Assembly (NCBI GenBank): GCA_011752475.1
Contig: CP048747.1
Coordinates: 578,297 to 642,296 of the forward strand
Direction of reading: 5' to 3'
From: Buchnera aphidicola (Microlophium carnosum)
Lineage (GTDB): Bacteria; Pseudomonadota; Gammaproteobacteria; Enterobacterales; Enterobacteriaceae
DNA length: 64,000 bases
Below the pieces are notes generated by a model, which had not been told where the DNA came from, did no database searches, and saw only the letters and a program-made list of their open reading frames with translations. Position numbers and translations under genes: made by a program. The number at the start of each line of letters is the position of its first letter. Within the stretch, counting starts at the first letter, position 1. Below, piece after piece: positions 18,568 through 27,953 of the stretch.

Positions 18568-18682
18568 TTATTTGTTCTCCAATAAATCATTTGAAATAAT
18601 AAAAATTATTACGTGATTTATTTGTAATATATACTTAAATTTAAATATGATTATTTTTTTTAAAATAGTTTAATATATCCAG

Positions 18683-19024
18683 TTATTTTTTTTCTTTTTT
18701 ATCATCTTTTAGTTTTAAAATAGGTGATAAATCAACTACAGCTTTTTTCATAGATATAATCATATTTCGAAGGATTATGTTATTAAAACGAAATTCTGTT
18801 TCTAAAAGAGTTATAGTTTTTGGAAAAACTTCTATGTTCATCAAAATATAATGTGCTTTTTGTAGTTTATTTATTGAATACGATAACTGACGTCTACCCC
18901 AATCTTCTAAACGATGTATAACACCGTTATCATCATTAATAATTTTTTTATATTTTGCAAGTAGCAATGGTACTGTTTCACTTTGATCAGGATGAACCAT
19001 AAATATTATTTCATAGTGACGCAT
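18683..19024 (-). CDS. rpsF: 30S ribosomal protein S6
   Basis: First gene of the S6-S18-L9 operon. The 113 residues start MRHYEIIFMVHPDQSE and cover the complete ferredoxin-like fold. The acidic tail that RimK glutamylates in E. coli (131-135 residues) is lost, and the protein ends in a lysine-rich DDKKEKK. A strong AAGGAGC lies 8 bases before the ATG. Confidence 0.96.
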   Translation of the reverse strand: MRHYEIIFMVHPDQSETVPLLLAKYKKIINDDNGVIHRLEDWGRRQLSYSINKLQKAHYILMNIEVFPKTITLLETEFRFNNIILRNMIISMKKAVVDLSPILKLKDDKKEKK

Positions 19025-19034
19025 TCAAAATGCT

Positions 19035-19101
19035 CCTTTTGGTTTTTTAGCTTCCTTACAAATTTTGTTATAAATATTTTTTAGGGAAGCAAGGAACTTT
19101 T
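19035..19101 (-). promoter_or_regulatory. GC-enriched rpsF leader with inverted repeat
   Basis: The mRNA leader of rpsF contains TTGCTTCCC (about 19084-19092) and AAGGAAGC (about 19050-19057), which can pair as a GCTTCC/GGAAGC stem around a long AT loop. It sits just before the Shine-Dalgarno, where E. coli has the S6:S18 autoregulatory leader. I do not see the diagnostic CCG bulge, so equivalence is only suggested. Confidence 0.3.
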
Positions 19102-19128
19102 TTAAAAATTATAAATAGTTGTTTTATA

Positions 19129-19157
19129 ATACTATTTTAATTTTTTAAAAAAATCAA
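19129..19157 (-). promoter_or_regulatory. Putative promoter of rpsF-rpsR-rplI
   Basis: On the minus strand a TTGATT -35 (19152-19157) and a TAGTAT -10 (19129-19134) are separated by exactly 17 bases, about 105 bases before the rpsF ATG. This is one of the few textbook-like sigma-70 pairs in the window. Confidence 0.42.
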
Positions 19158-19185
19158 TATTATTTCATATTTTTAAAAACAAAAA

Positions 19186-21384
19186 TTAATAAGATTTATA
19201 CAAAGATAATTCTATTTTTCTTTCATGTAAATTCACTGAAATTACTTTAACTTGTAAAGCATCACCAAGACAATAAATATTTTTACTAGATTTACCAATT
19301 AATTTCATGCCTAGAGAATCAAAATAATAATAATCATCATTTAAAGAAGCTATATGAACTAATCCGTCAATAAAAAACTGATTTAATCGAACAAAAAAAC
19401 CAAATGAAGTTACATTAGAAATAACACCATTTAATATATAACCAATTTTTTTATACATAAAATCGCATTTTAACCAATCAAATACATCTCTACTAGCTTC
19501 GTCTGCACGTCTTTCAGTTAGAGAACAATGTGCTCCAATTTTTTTCATTTCACTTATGCTATATAAACTAGAATTACAAAAATTATAATTATTAACAGAT
19601 ATATTCTTATGTTTTGATAATAAATGTTTAATAACTCGATGTAATATAAGATCAGGATAACGTCTGATAGGTGAAGTAAAGTGAACATAACTAGATAAAG
19701 ATAAACCAAAATGACCGCGATTATCTGGAGAATATACAGCTTGTTTCATAGAACGTAATAATATAGTTTGAATCATTTCATATTCAGGACGATTAGAAGC
19801 ATTCTTTAATAAAGTAGAATAATGAGCAGATTCTGGAACATCTCCTCCTAATAATGTAAGTCCTAATTCATTTAAAAATAAACGAAAACTAACAATATTG
19901 TCTTTTTTTGGACGATCATGATTGCGAAACAAGACAGGATGTTTATATTTTTCAACAAAATAAGCTGAAGCTATATTTGCTAAGATCATACATGATTCAA
20001 TAAATTTATGTGCATCATTGCGAACATTTTGATAAATATTCTCAATGCGAGAATTGGAATCTAAAATAAATTTAGGTTCTATACTTTCAAAATAAATTCC
20101 TTTTTTAGCAATATTATTTTGATTGAATATTTTTTGCAAATACGATAAGTTTTCTATTTCCTTTAAAAATTTTTTATATTTAGAACGTAAAAAAATATCA
20201 CCATTCCAAATTTTAAAAATTTCATCATATGTAAATCGTCCATGAGAACATATAACAGCTTCATAGTGTTTATAACTAATTAGCTCCCCTGTATTTGATA
20301 AACTCATTTCACATATTAAACATAAACGTTCTACATAAGGATTTAAAGAACATAAATCAGTAGAAATTTTTTCTGGTAACATAGGGATAACTGATGAAGG
20401 GAAATATATAGATGTTCCTCTTTCTAACGCTTCTTTATCTAAGGGAGTATTAGGTTGAATATAAAAACTGACATCCGAAACAGCTACCCATAAATGCCAT
20501 CCTTCTTCTAATTCTTCTTTTCTTTGACAAAAAATAGCATCATCAAAATCACGAGCATCTTCATCATCAATGGTAAAAAAGGGAAGATGTCTTAAATCAA
20601 TACGATTTTTAAAATCACATTGAGTTACTTTGTTACTAATATTACATAATTGTTTTGTAATTTCTTTTGACCAAGAAAAAGGAATTGAGTGTGTACGAAG
20701 TGCAATTTCTACAGCTAAATTAGTACCCATTTCTTTTCCAAGTATTTCTACTATGAATCCTTGTATTTTATTATTTCTTATAGGATGTTGTTTTAATTTT
20801 ACTACTACAATAGATCCTATAGAAATATCGTCTCTAGTATCTGAAAAAATAAAAATTTTAAAACTAAAGCGAACATCATCTGGAATAACAAATCTAATTT
20901 TTTTACTATTAATATAGTATCGACCAACAATTAATATATTATTAGGCTGTAATAATTTTAAAAATCTTGCTGAACTCCTTCTTTTTCCATTAGCATTAAT
21001 AATATGAGCAAGAATGATATCACCATGAATACAAGACTTCATTTGTTCTGATGAAAGCCAAAGATCATCTTTTAATGTTTCTACTCTAAGAAAACCATAT
21101 CCATCTCTATGTCCTATTACTTTTCCTTTAACTACCTTTATACTTTCAGGAGCAATATAACAACGATTTCTAGTATATATAACTTGACCATCTCGTTCCA
21201 TTGCTCTTAATCTTCGACGCAATGCTTTTTTTTCTTCTTGATTATTAATGCCAAATTTTTTTTCTAAATATTTTTGACTTATTAAGTCTTCGCACTTGCT
21301 AAGCCATGATGAGATATATTCTCGACTTGGAATGGGGTTTTTATATTTATTAGCTTCTCTTTTTTGGTAGGGATCTACTACCAT
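19186..21384 (-). CDS. rnr: Ribonuclease R, lacking the C-terminal basic tail
   Basis: Processive 3'-5' exoribonuclease of the RNB family, active on structured RNA. The 732 residues contain the N-terminal helix-turn-helix, cold-shock domains (GHRDGYGFLR), the RNB catalytic core with acidic motif DDEDARDFDDA at 273-283, the HFTSPIRRYPDL block and an S1 domain ending at KIELSLYKSY. E. coli RNase R (813) carries a lysine-rich tail of about 80 residues after S1 that is entirely absent here. nsrR, which lies between purA and rnr in E. coli, is deleted. The 126 bases to purA suggest cotranscription. Confidence 0.96.
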   Translation of the reverse strand: MVVDPYQKREANKYKNPIPSREYISSWLSKCEDLISQKYLEKKFGINNQEEKKALRRRLRAMERDGQVIYTRNRCYIAPESIKVVKGKVIGHRDGYGFLRVETLKDDLWLSSEQMKSCIHGDIILAHIINANGKRRSSARFLKLLQPNNILIVGRYYINSKKIRFVIPDDVRFSFKIFIFSDTRDDISIGSIVVVKLKQHPIRNNKIQGFIVEILGKEMGTNLAVEIALRTHSIPFSWSKEITKQLCNISNKVTQCDFKNRIDLRHLPFFTIDDEDARDFDDAIFCQRKEELEEGWHLWVAVSDVSFYIQPNTPLDKEALERGTSIYFPSSVIPMLPEKISTDLCSLNPYVERLCLICEMSLSNTGELISYKHYEAVICSHGRFTYDEIFKIWNGDIFLRSKYKKFLKEIENLSYLQKIFNQNNIAKKGIYFESIEPKFILDSNSRIENIYQNVRNDAHKFIESCMILANIASAYFVEKYKHPVLFRNHDRPKKDNIVSFRLFLNELGLTLLGGDVPESAHYSTLLKNASNRPEYEMIQTILLRSMKQAVYSPDNRGHFGLSLSSYVHFTSPIRRYPDLILHRVIKHLLSKHKNISVNNYNFCNSSLYSISEMKKIGAHCSLTERRADEASRDVFDWLKCDFMYKKIGYILNGVISNVTSFGFFVRLNQFFIDGLVHIASLNDDYYYFDSLGMKLIGKSSKNIYCLGDALQVKVISVNLHERKIELSLYKSY

Positions 21385-21510
21385 ATTTACTTCTCCATGT
21401 ATATTATTTTATAATAAATTTTAATCTATTTGTTTTTTATTTTATTTGTCAACATTGCAACTATAGTAAAGAATAAATACTCAATTTTTAATGTTAAAAA
21501 ATTTATTTTT

Positions 21511-22803
21511 TCATAAAAAAATATCTTTAACTAAAATAATATCAGCACGATCAGGACCAGTAGAAATAATATCAATAGGAGTCTGTGTTATTTCTTCTAT
21601 GCGATTTATATAATTACGTGCTTGATAAGGCAAGTGTTCTAATTTTTTTACACCTAAAGTTTTTTTAGTCCATCCAGGGTGAATTTCATACACTGGAATT
21701 ATATTTTCCCATTCGTCTATATCAGGAAATGATACAATTTCTAAGGTCTTAATATTTTTATATGCTATACAAATTTTTATTTCATTTAATCCATCTAATA
21801 CATCTAACTTTGTTATACATAAACCAGATAAAGAATTAATATCTACTGATCGCGATAAAGATACTGCATCTAACCAACCAGTTCGTCTTTTTCTGCCAGT
21901 TGTCGAACCAAATTCATGACCTTTATTTGAAAAATGTTTATCTATATCGTCAAATAATTCAGTAGGAAAAGGACCATAACCAACTCGTGTAGAATATGCT
22001 TTTGTTACACCTAATATATAATCTAAATTTTTAGGACCTACTCCTGTTCCTGTAATAACACCACCAATAGTACTATTAGAAGAAGTTACATAAGGATATG
22101 TACCGTGATCAATATCTAAAAAACTACCTTGTGCTCCTTCAAACACTATTTTTTTCTTATCTTTAATAGCTTGGTGTAAAATACTAGTGGTATCTTTTAT
22201 CATATCATAAATGACATCTATTGTTGGTAGTAAATCTCTTAAAATAATTTTGTAATCAATAGGTTTATGTTTGTAAAAAGATACTAATTGATGATTATAA
22301 TAACTCACTATTTTTTCTAAACGTATAGACAAAGTTTTTTCATTTTTTAAATCTCCAATACGCAAAGCTCGTCGTGCGATTTTATCTTCATATGCTGGTC
22401 CAATACCTCTTCCTGTAGTTCCTAGTGCACTAATTCCTAATTTTTTTTCACGAGCTATATCCAGTTCAATATGATATTGTAAAATTAAAGGACACGAACT
22501 AGAAATAAATAAACGTTTATTAATCATAATATCATGTGCTTTTAACATCTTTATTTCTTTTATTAATTCTAAAGGAGATACTACTACACCATTACCAATA
22601 ATTCCAATAACATTCTCATGTAATAATCCTGATGGAATCAAATGAAGGATAATCTTTGTTCCATTAACAACTAAGGTATGACCTGCGTTATGTCCTCCTT
22701 GATATCTTACCACATATGAACTATCTGCAGTTAAACAATCTACTATCTTTCCTTTTCCTTCATCACCCCATTGTGTCCCTAATATTACAATATTTTTATT
22801 CAT
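21511..22803 (-). CDS. purA: Adenylosuccinate synthetase
   Basis: GTP-dependent conversion of IMP to adenylosuccinate, the first committed step to AMP. The 430 residues match E. coli PurA (432). The GTP-binding loop GDEGKGK is at 13-19. GGHNAGHT, the TTGRGIGPAYEDK loop, GAQG and STGPDR are intact. It is the distal gene of the hflK-hflC-purA block, 37 bases after hflC, as in E. coli. Confidence 0.97.
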   Translation of the reverse strand: MNKNIVILGTQWGDEGKGKIVDCLTADSSYVVRYQGGHNAGHTLVVNGTKIILHLIPSGLLHENVIGIIGNGVVVSPLELIKEIKMLKAHDIMINKRLFISSSCPLILQYHIELDIAREKKLGISALGTTGRGIGPAYEDKIARRALRIGDLKNEKTLSIRLEKIVSYYNHQLVSFYKHKPIDYKIILRDLLPTIDVIYDMIKDTTSILHQAIKDKKKIVFEGAQGSFLDIDHGTYPYVTSSNSTIGGVITGTGVGPKNLDYILGVTKAYSTRVGYGPFPTELFDDIDKHFSNKGHEFGSTTGRKRRTGWLDAVSLSRSVDINSLSGLCITKLDVLDGLNEIKICIAYKNIKTLEIVSFPDIDEWENIIPVYEIHPGWTKKTLGVKKLEHLPYQARNYINRIEEITQTPIDIISTGPDRADIILVKDIFL

Positions 22804-22840
22804 TTCTTTATAATGCCTATTTTAACCGTTATATTTGCAA

Positions 22841-23779
22841 TTATTGATTTTTAATTTTAATCATTTTATTGATATATCGAAAAAATCCACTATCTGAATT
22901 AATTAATATAATATTCCCATTATTTTCAAAACTATTCTCATATGCACGTAAACCACGAATAAAAAAATAAAAATCTGGTTCTTGACTAAAATTTTCTGCA
23001 AATAACTTTGTTACTTCAGCTTCTCCTTGACCTTTAATTATTAAAGCTTCTTTTTGTGCTTCTGACAATATTATAGATGCCTTGTAATCTGCTGTTGCGC
23101 GTAATTTTTCAGCTTTTTCCTGTCCCTGAGAACGTTGACTTCTAGCCACGGCTTCTCTTTCGGCTCTCATTCTATTATATATAGCATCAGAAACTTCAAG
23201 AGGTAGATTAATTTGTTTAATACGTACATCTACTACATGAATTCCTAATGCATTCATGCTGTTAACATTAATTAAAGAAGTTTTTTCTGAATTAATACTT
23301 CCTTTATTTAATGAATTTAAAACATCAGTCGTTAATCTTCCTCGGGAATCAGTGACAATTTCTTTAACATTCAAACAACCTATTTCAGAACGTAATCGAT
23401 CACTAAATTTTCTTTTTAATAATACTTCAGCTTGAAAAATATCTCCTCCTCCAGTTGCAAGATAATAACGACTAAAATCATTAATACGCCATTTTATATA
23501 AGAATCAACAATCAGATCTTTTTTTTCTTTCGTGACAAAACGATCTGCTTGATTATCCATAGTATGAATTCGTCTATCTAACATTTTAACCGTTTCTAAA
23601 AATGGTAATTTAAAATGCAATCCAGGATTATACACTACTGTTTTTTGTTCATTATTACGTAGAACTTTACCAAATTGTAAAACAATACCACATTCTCCTT
23701 CTTTAACAATGAAAAAAGACGAAGATAATAAAAGAAATAAAATACTTGATAAAAAAATAAAAACTTTGTTCATTTTCAT
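22841..23779 (-). CDS. hflC: Membrane protease modulator HflC
   Basis: SPFH/prohibitin-family subunit that with HflK forms a large cage around the membrane protease FtsH. The 312 residues (E. coli 334) have a single N-terminal membrane segment at about residues 6-25. The SPFH domain follows (EGECGIVLQFGKV), then a long helical stretch with AEREAVARSQRSQGQEKAEK. The start codon overlaps the hflK stop by four bases (ATGA), so translation is coupled. The protein is slightly short at the C-terminal end. Confidence 0.95.
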   Translation of the reverse strand: MKMNKVFIFLSSILFLLLSSSFFIVKEGECGIVLQFGKVLRNNEQKTVVYNPGLHFKLPFLETVKMLDRRIHTMDNQADRFVTKEKKDLIVDSYIKWRINDFSRYYLATGGGDIFQAEVLLKRKFSDRLRSEIGCLNVKEIVTDSRGRLTTDVLNSLNKGSINSEKTSLINVNSMNALGIHVVDVRIKQINLPLEVSDAIYNRMRAEREAVARSQRSQGQEKAEKLRATADYKASIILSEAQKEALIIKGQGEAEVTKLFAENFSQEPDFYFFIRGLRAYENSFENNGNIILINSDSGFFRYINKMIKIKNQ

Positions 23780-24996
23780 TTTCTCTCTATCTTTTTAAGA
23801 TCACTACGAATAGAATCAATACGACGTTGTTCTAAAATATTGTTAGGAGACAATGAGGAAAAATAATGAATATTTTTTTCTTTTTTCTTAAGGGAAGAAT
23901 TATTTTTATTAAACTTAATATTATTTTTAAGATTTTTATCAAGTGATTCTATATTAGAAAAAAAATTATCTAAAGATAAAAAAAATACCGAATTGCTTTT
24001 CTTATCAAGAAATATTTTTTTATTTTTACTCAATAATCTTTCCATAGATTCTATATAAAGACGTTTTAAAGTTATTTGTTTAGCTATTCTATATTGAGGT
24101 AAAATTTTAGAAAAACGAGCAACCTCTCCTTGAGCTTCTAAAATTATATGTGAAGAATATGCTCGAGCCTCTTCTAAAATTCTTTGTGCTTTACCATTAG
24201 CTTTAGGTTGTACTTCATTTGAATAAGCTTCGGCTTCACGTACATATTGTTCACGATTTTCACGAGCTGCAATTGCATCATCAAAAGCAGCTTTTACTTC
24301 TTCAGGAGGTCTAGCTGTTTGAAAATTAACATCTAATATTGTAATTCCCATATCATATGGTTTAATGGTTTCTTCAATTTCTTTTTGAGTATCACTTCTA
24401 ACTAAAGTTCGTCCTTCTGTAAGAACTCGATCCATAGTGGAGTGTCCAATAACACCTCTTAATGCACTATCTGTTGCTTGACGTAAACTATCGTCAGGAT
24501 AACATACAGAAAAAAGGTAGTTAGCAGGATTCGTGATTTTATACTGTACATTCATTTCGACACGCACTACATTTTCATCTGAAGTCAACATTACACCTGA
24601 AGTTGCTAATTCACGTACTGTTTCAACATTTACAGCTTTAACTTCATTGAAAAAAACTGGCCTCCAATTCAATCCTGGTTGAACTAAATGACTAAATTTA
24701 CCAAAACTAGTAACTACACCACGTTCAGCTTCTTTGATAGTATAAAAACCACTAACACACCAAATAAAAAAACTTATAAGTATTATGATTGAAAAAGAAT
24801 GAGTGATTTTTTTTGATGAGCTTGAAGAATTATTTTTTTTAATAATAATATTTTTCAGACTATATAAAAAAGTTTTTATATCTAATATCATATTTTTTTT
24901 TTCATGTTTATTATCTGAACAGTTTTTGTTATTACTATTCTTATTCTCCCATGGATCAGCTTTAGGTTTATTATCATTTGGTTTATTCCAAACCAT
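23776..24996 (-). CDS. hflK: Membrane protease modulator HflK
   Basis: Partner of HflC in regulating FtsH. It has 406 residues from ATG 24996. I chose this ATG over the upstream in-frame one at 25008 because TGAGG lies six bases before it and MVWNKPNDN aligns with MAWNQPGNN of E. coli. The N-terminal tail is Asn/Lys-rich where E. coli has Gly-rich sequence. One membrane segment lies at about 67-85, then the SPFH domain (AERGVVTSFGKFSHLV), then PEEVKAAFDDAIAARE in the coiled region. The C-terminal low-complexity tail is Lys/Asn-rich. Confidence 0.95.
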   Translation of the reverse strand: MVWNKPNDNKPKADPWENKNSNNKNCSDNKHEKKNMILDIKTFLYSLKNIIIKKNNSSSSSKKITHSFSIIILISFFIWCVSGFYTIKEAERGVVTSFGKFSHLVQPGLNWRPVFFNEVKAVNVETVRELATSGVMLTSDENVVRVEMNVQYKITNPANYLFSVCYPDDSLRQATDSALRGVIGHSTMDRVLTEGRTLVRSDTQKEIEETIKPYDMGITILDVNFQTARPPEEVKAAFDDAIAARENREQYVREAEAYSNEVQPKANGKAQRILEEARAYSSHIILEAQGEVARFSKILPQYRIAKQITLKRLYIESMERLLSKNKKIFLDKKSNSVFFLSLDNFFSNIESLDKNLKNNIKFNKNNSSLKKKEKNIHYFSSLSPNNILEQRRIDSIRSDLKKIERK

Positions 24997-25152
24997 CTTA
25001 TGCCTCATTTATTGTTTTTTTGCTAAAATAAATTTTAAAAAATAATTTAAGCAGTTATATTTTTTTAATGATAAGTTCTAAAGAGGATATTATTCACATG
25101 ATACATCTTGTATTCTCTAAGAATAAATTTTTTATTATAACCATTATTAAAT

Positions 25153-26105
25153 TCATATAGATAATTTATTATATTTTTGCAAAACATTTAATATTTTTTC
25201 AACTAAAATATCAGGAATAGAATTATATAATATTTTATTAATATTTTTCCATTTTTTTAACCATGTTAATTGATGTTTAGCATGTTTTCTCGTAGCATAT
25301 ATTATTTTATTATACATTTCTTCATAACTATTTTTATATTCAAGATATTCCCACATTTGACGATATCCTATGCATCGAATTGATGGTAAATTTATATGTA
25401 AATCTCCTCTTGAAAAAAGAATTTCTACTTCTTTTTGTAAACCTAAAATTAACATTTTTTTTACACGTAATTCAATTTTACCATTCAACCATTCCTTGTT
25501 TGGAGGTATAATTGCAAACTGAAGAATATTATATGGAAATTTATAATTATTGTGTTTTTTTAGTTCTGTTAAACTTTTCCCAGAAAGATAAAAAACTTCT
25601 AAAGCTCTTAGCAATCTTTGAAAATCATTTTTGTGAATTCGACTAGCAGAGATGGGATCTATTAATTCTAATTGTTTATGTAAAAAACTTTTTTCATGAC
25701 TCTTTTCCAATAAAAATTCACGAATTTTTATATTAGATGGTGGTAAAACAGATAATCCATTAAGTAATACATTATAATAAAACATTGTCCCACCAACAAG
25801 AAAAGGTATTCTACCTAATTTAATAATATCATCAATTTCTTTTAAAACATCTCTTTGAAATTCCGCAGCTGAGTAATTTTCAATTGGATCTTTAATATTT
25901 AATAAACGATGAGGATGAATAGATAAATCAGAAGGACTTGGTTTATCTGTTCCAATATCCATTCCACGATAAATTAATGCAGAATCTACATTAACTAATT
26001 CTATAGGCAAATATTTTCTAAGATAAATAGCAAGTTGACTCTTTCCACATGCTGTAGGACCCATTAAAAAAATAACAATAGGTTTTTTTTTTTATAAGAA
26101 TTCAT
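25153..26105 (-). CDS. miaA: tRNA dimethylallyltransferase MiaA, frameshifted at an A11 tract
   Basis: Adds isopentenyl to A37 of tRNAs reading UNN codons. From Met at 26064 the protein is open and full (MGPTACGKS... to the end, 303 residues), but it lacks the first beta strand before the P-loop. Upstream, an ATG at 26105 overlaps the mutL TGA as ATGA and reads MNSY, then a run of 11 A (26082-26092). With 9 or 12 A the frame continues KKPIVIFLMGPTACGK, matching E. coli PKAIFLMGPTASGK. So the native start is the mutL-coupled ATG and the DNA is one base off. Either the gene is dying or polymerase slippage restores it; the rest shows no decay. Confidence 0.88.
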
Positions 26106-27850
26106 ATTTTTAAAATACATAATGCTTCATTGATATTTATTTTTTGTAATAATTTTGGTGGAGGATTTTTTAATAAACAAGGACAATAATATTCTATTTC
26201 TAATAGTACTGAAATTCCATTAATAAGAGTCCAATTTTTTTTTTCTATAAAAACATTAACATAAAACCAATTTACTATTTCTGAAATAAATACTTGTTTT
26301 TTAAGAAATAAAAATGCGAAAAAATCTGATATAATCAAATGAACATTCCGTTTTTTTAGAAAAATAGGAATAGAAGATAAAATAACATAATTTTTTTTAA
26401 AAATTAAACAAAATCCAATTTTTAATAACATTTCTTTCATACTAAATAAAATTAAATATTCTTGAGATGTAATATTTATTTTAATATTACTTGAAAAATA
26501 TTTAGATATATTTTTTTTTTCAATATAATTTTTCAATTTTTGTTTTCTAACTATCCCTTTAGCTATCGGAAAAGAGACTAATGAAAAATTATTACGTTTA
26601 CAAATCAAACCATAACATTTACGTATAATTATTAATAATTTTCCAATAGAACATTCATATTTTTCTAAATAAGGATTTACAATGAGATCATTATTTTTGG
26701 TTATATGTACATTCTTTGAAATATATTTTTTTAAAAAAAAGAAAGGGATAAATGTTAAAAAAATAAAATTTAAATAACCTAAATAAGACTCTTTTATTTG
26801 GTAAACATTATTTTTTTTTTTATACAAATAACTATACAATAAACATTTTTTTTGAACTTTCTTTAAATTAAATAAAATAGTTTCATAAATAAAACTATAC
26901 ACTATATTAGGTTTATGAAATTTAATTTCATTTTTAGTGGGATGAATATTGATATCAATATTATCAGATGATATTTTTAAATATAAAATAAACGATATAT
27001 TTTTTTTTCCTGATACTGCATAACAAGCAGAACGAACAGCATTAATAAAAACGTTATTATACACATACCGATTATTAACATAACAATATTGAATATTTTT
27101 AGATTCTTTAAAATTACATGAATTTAATAGCCAACCAAAAAGAATCATATTATATTTTTTTTCTTTTATTTCTAGTACTTGATTTATATCAACTGTGTTT
27201 AATATATCTTTTAATCTATTAATGTGATTATTTCCATTACTAATAGACTTATATTTTATAATTAATTTTTTATTATGTGTAAGAGAAAAATTTATATCAA
27301 AATAAGATAAAGCTATTTTTTTTACTACTTCACAAATCTTGAAAAATTCTAATTTTTGATTTTTTAGAAATTTAAGTCGAACCGGCATATTATAAAATAA
27401 ATTGTCTACGATAATCGTAGTACCTTGAGGATGTGCTATTGGTTGCAAGCTAATATCGTTACTAGAAAACCCTTCTAAGTATATTTTCCAAGCAACATCA
27501 TGAAATTGTTTACAAGACATTAAGGTTAGTCTTGAAACAGCTCTAATACTAGCCAGAGCTTCTCCTCGAAATCCAAAAGTAGTAAGTACATCTAAATCTG
27601 ATAGTGAATTAATTTTACTAGTAGCATGATGACATACTGCAAGTGACAACTCTTCTTTATGAATACCGCACCCATCATCTCTTAAAATGATAGATTGAAA
27701 TCCGCTTTTTTCAACTAAAATATTAATGTTTTTCGAACCAGCATCTATACTATTTTCTATAATTTCTTTAACAACTGAAGCGGGTCGATCAATAACTTCT
27801 CCAGCAGAAATTTGACTTGATAAATCAGATGGTAATATACGAATGGGCAT
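26102..27850 (-). CDS. mutL: DNA mismatch repair protein MutL
   Basis: GHKL ATPase coupling mismatch recognition by MutS to downstream repair. The 582 residues (E. coli 615) keep the ATPase motifs: SAGEVIDRPASVVKEIIENS, DDGCGI and TFGFRGEALASI. The C-terminal dimerisation domain is recognisable (CPCLLKNPPPKLLQ) but the linker is Lys/Asn-rich and shortened. It ends in TGA overlapping the native miaA start, as in the E. coli mutL-miaA operon. Confidence 0.95.
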   Translation of the reverse strand: MPIRILPSDLSSQISAGEVIDRPASVVKEIIENSIDAGSKNINILVEKSGFQSIILRDDGCGIHKEELSLAVCHHATSKINSLSDLDVLTTFGFRGEALASIRAVSRLTLMSCKQFHDVAWKIYLEGFSSNDISLQPIAHPQGTTIIVDNLFYNMPVRLKFLKNQKLEFFKICEVVKKIALSYFDINFSLTHNKKLIIKYKSISNGNNHINRLKDILNTVDINQVLEIKEKKYNMILFGWLLNSCNFKESKNIQYCYVNNRYVYNNVFINAVRSACYAVSGKKNISFILYLKISSDNIDINIHPTKNEIKFHKPNIVYSFIYETILFNLKKVQKKCLLYSYLYKKKNNVYQIKESYLGYLNFIFLTFIPFFFLKKYISKNVHITKNNDLIVNPYLEKYECSIGKLLIIIRKCYGLICKRNNFSLVSFPIAKGIVRKQKLKNYIEKKNISKYFSSNIKINITSQEYLILFSMKEMLLKIGFCLIFKKNYVILSSIPIFLKKRNVHLIISDFFAFLFLKKQVFISEIVNWFYVNVFIEKKNWTLINGISVLLEIEYYCPCLLKNPPPKLLQKININEALCILKI

Positions 27851-27953
27851 TACCTTATTCTCTAATATTCATTTAAAATACTATTTCAAAAAATAAAATG
27901 ATATTATCTTAAATTTTTAAGAAAAAAGAAAATTTTTTATCAACAGTTGTAAT

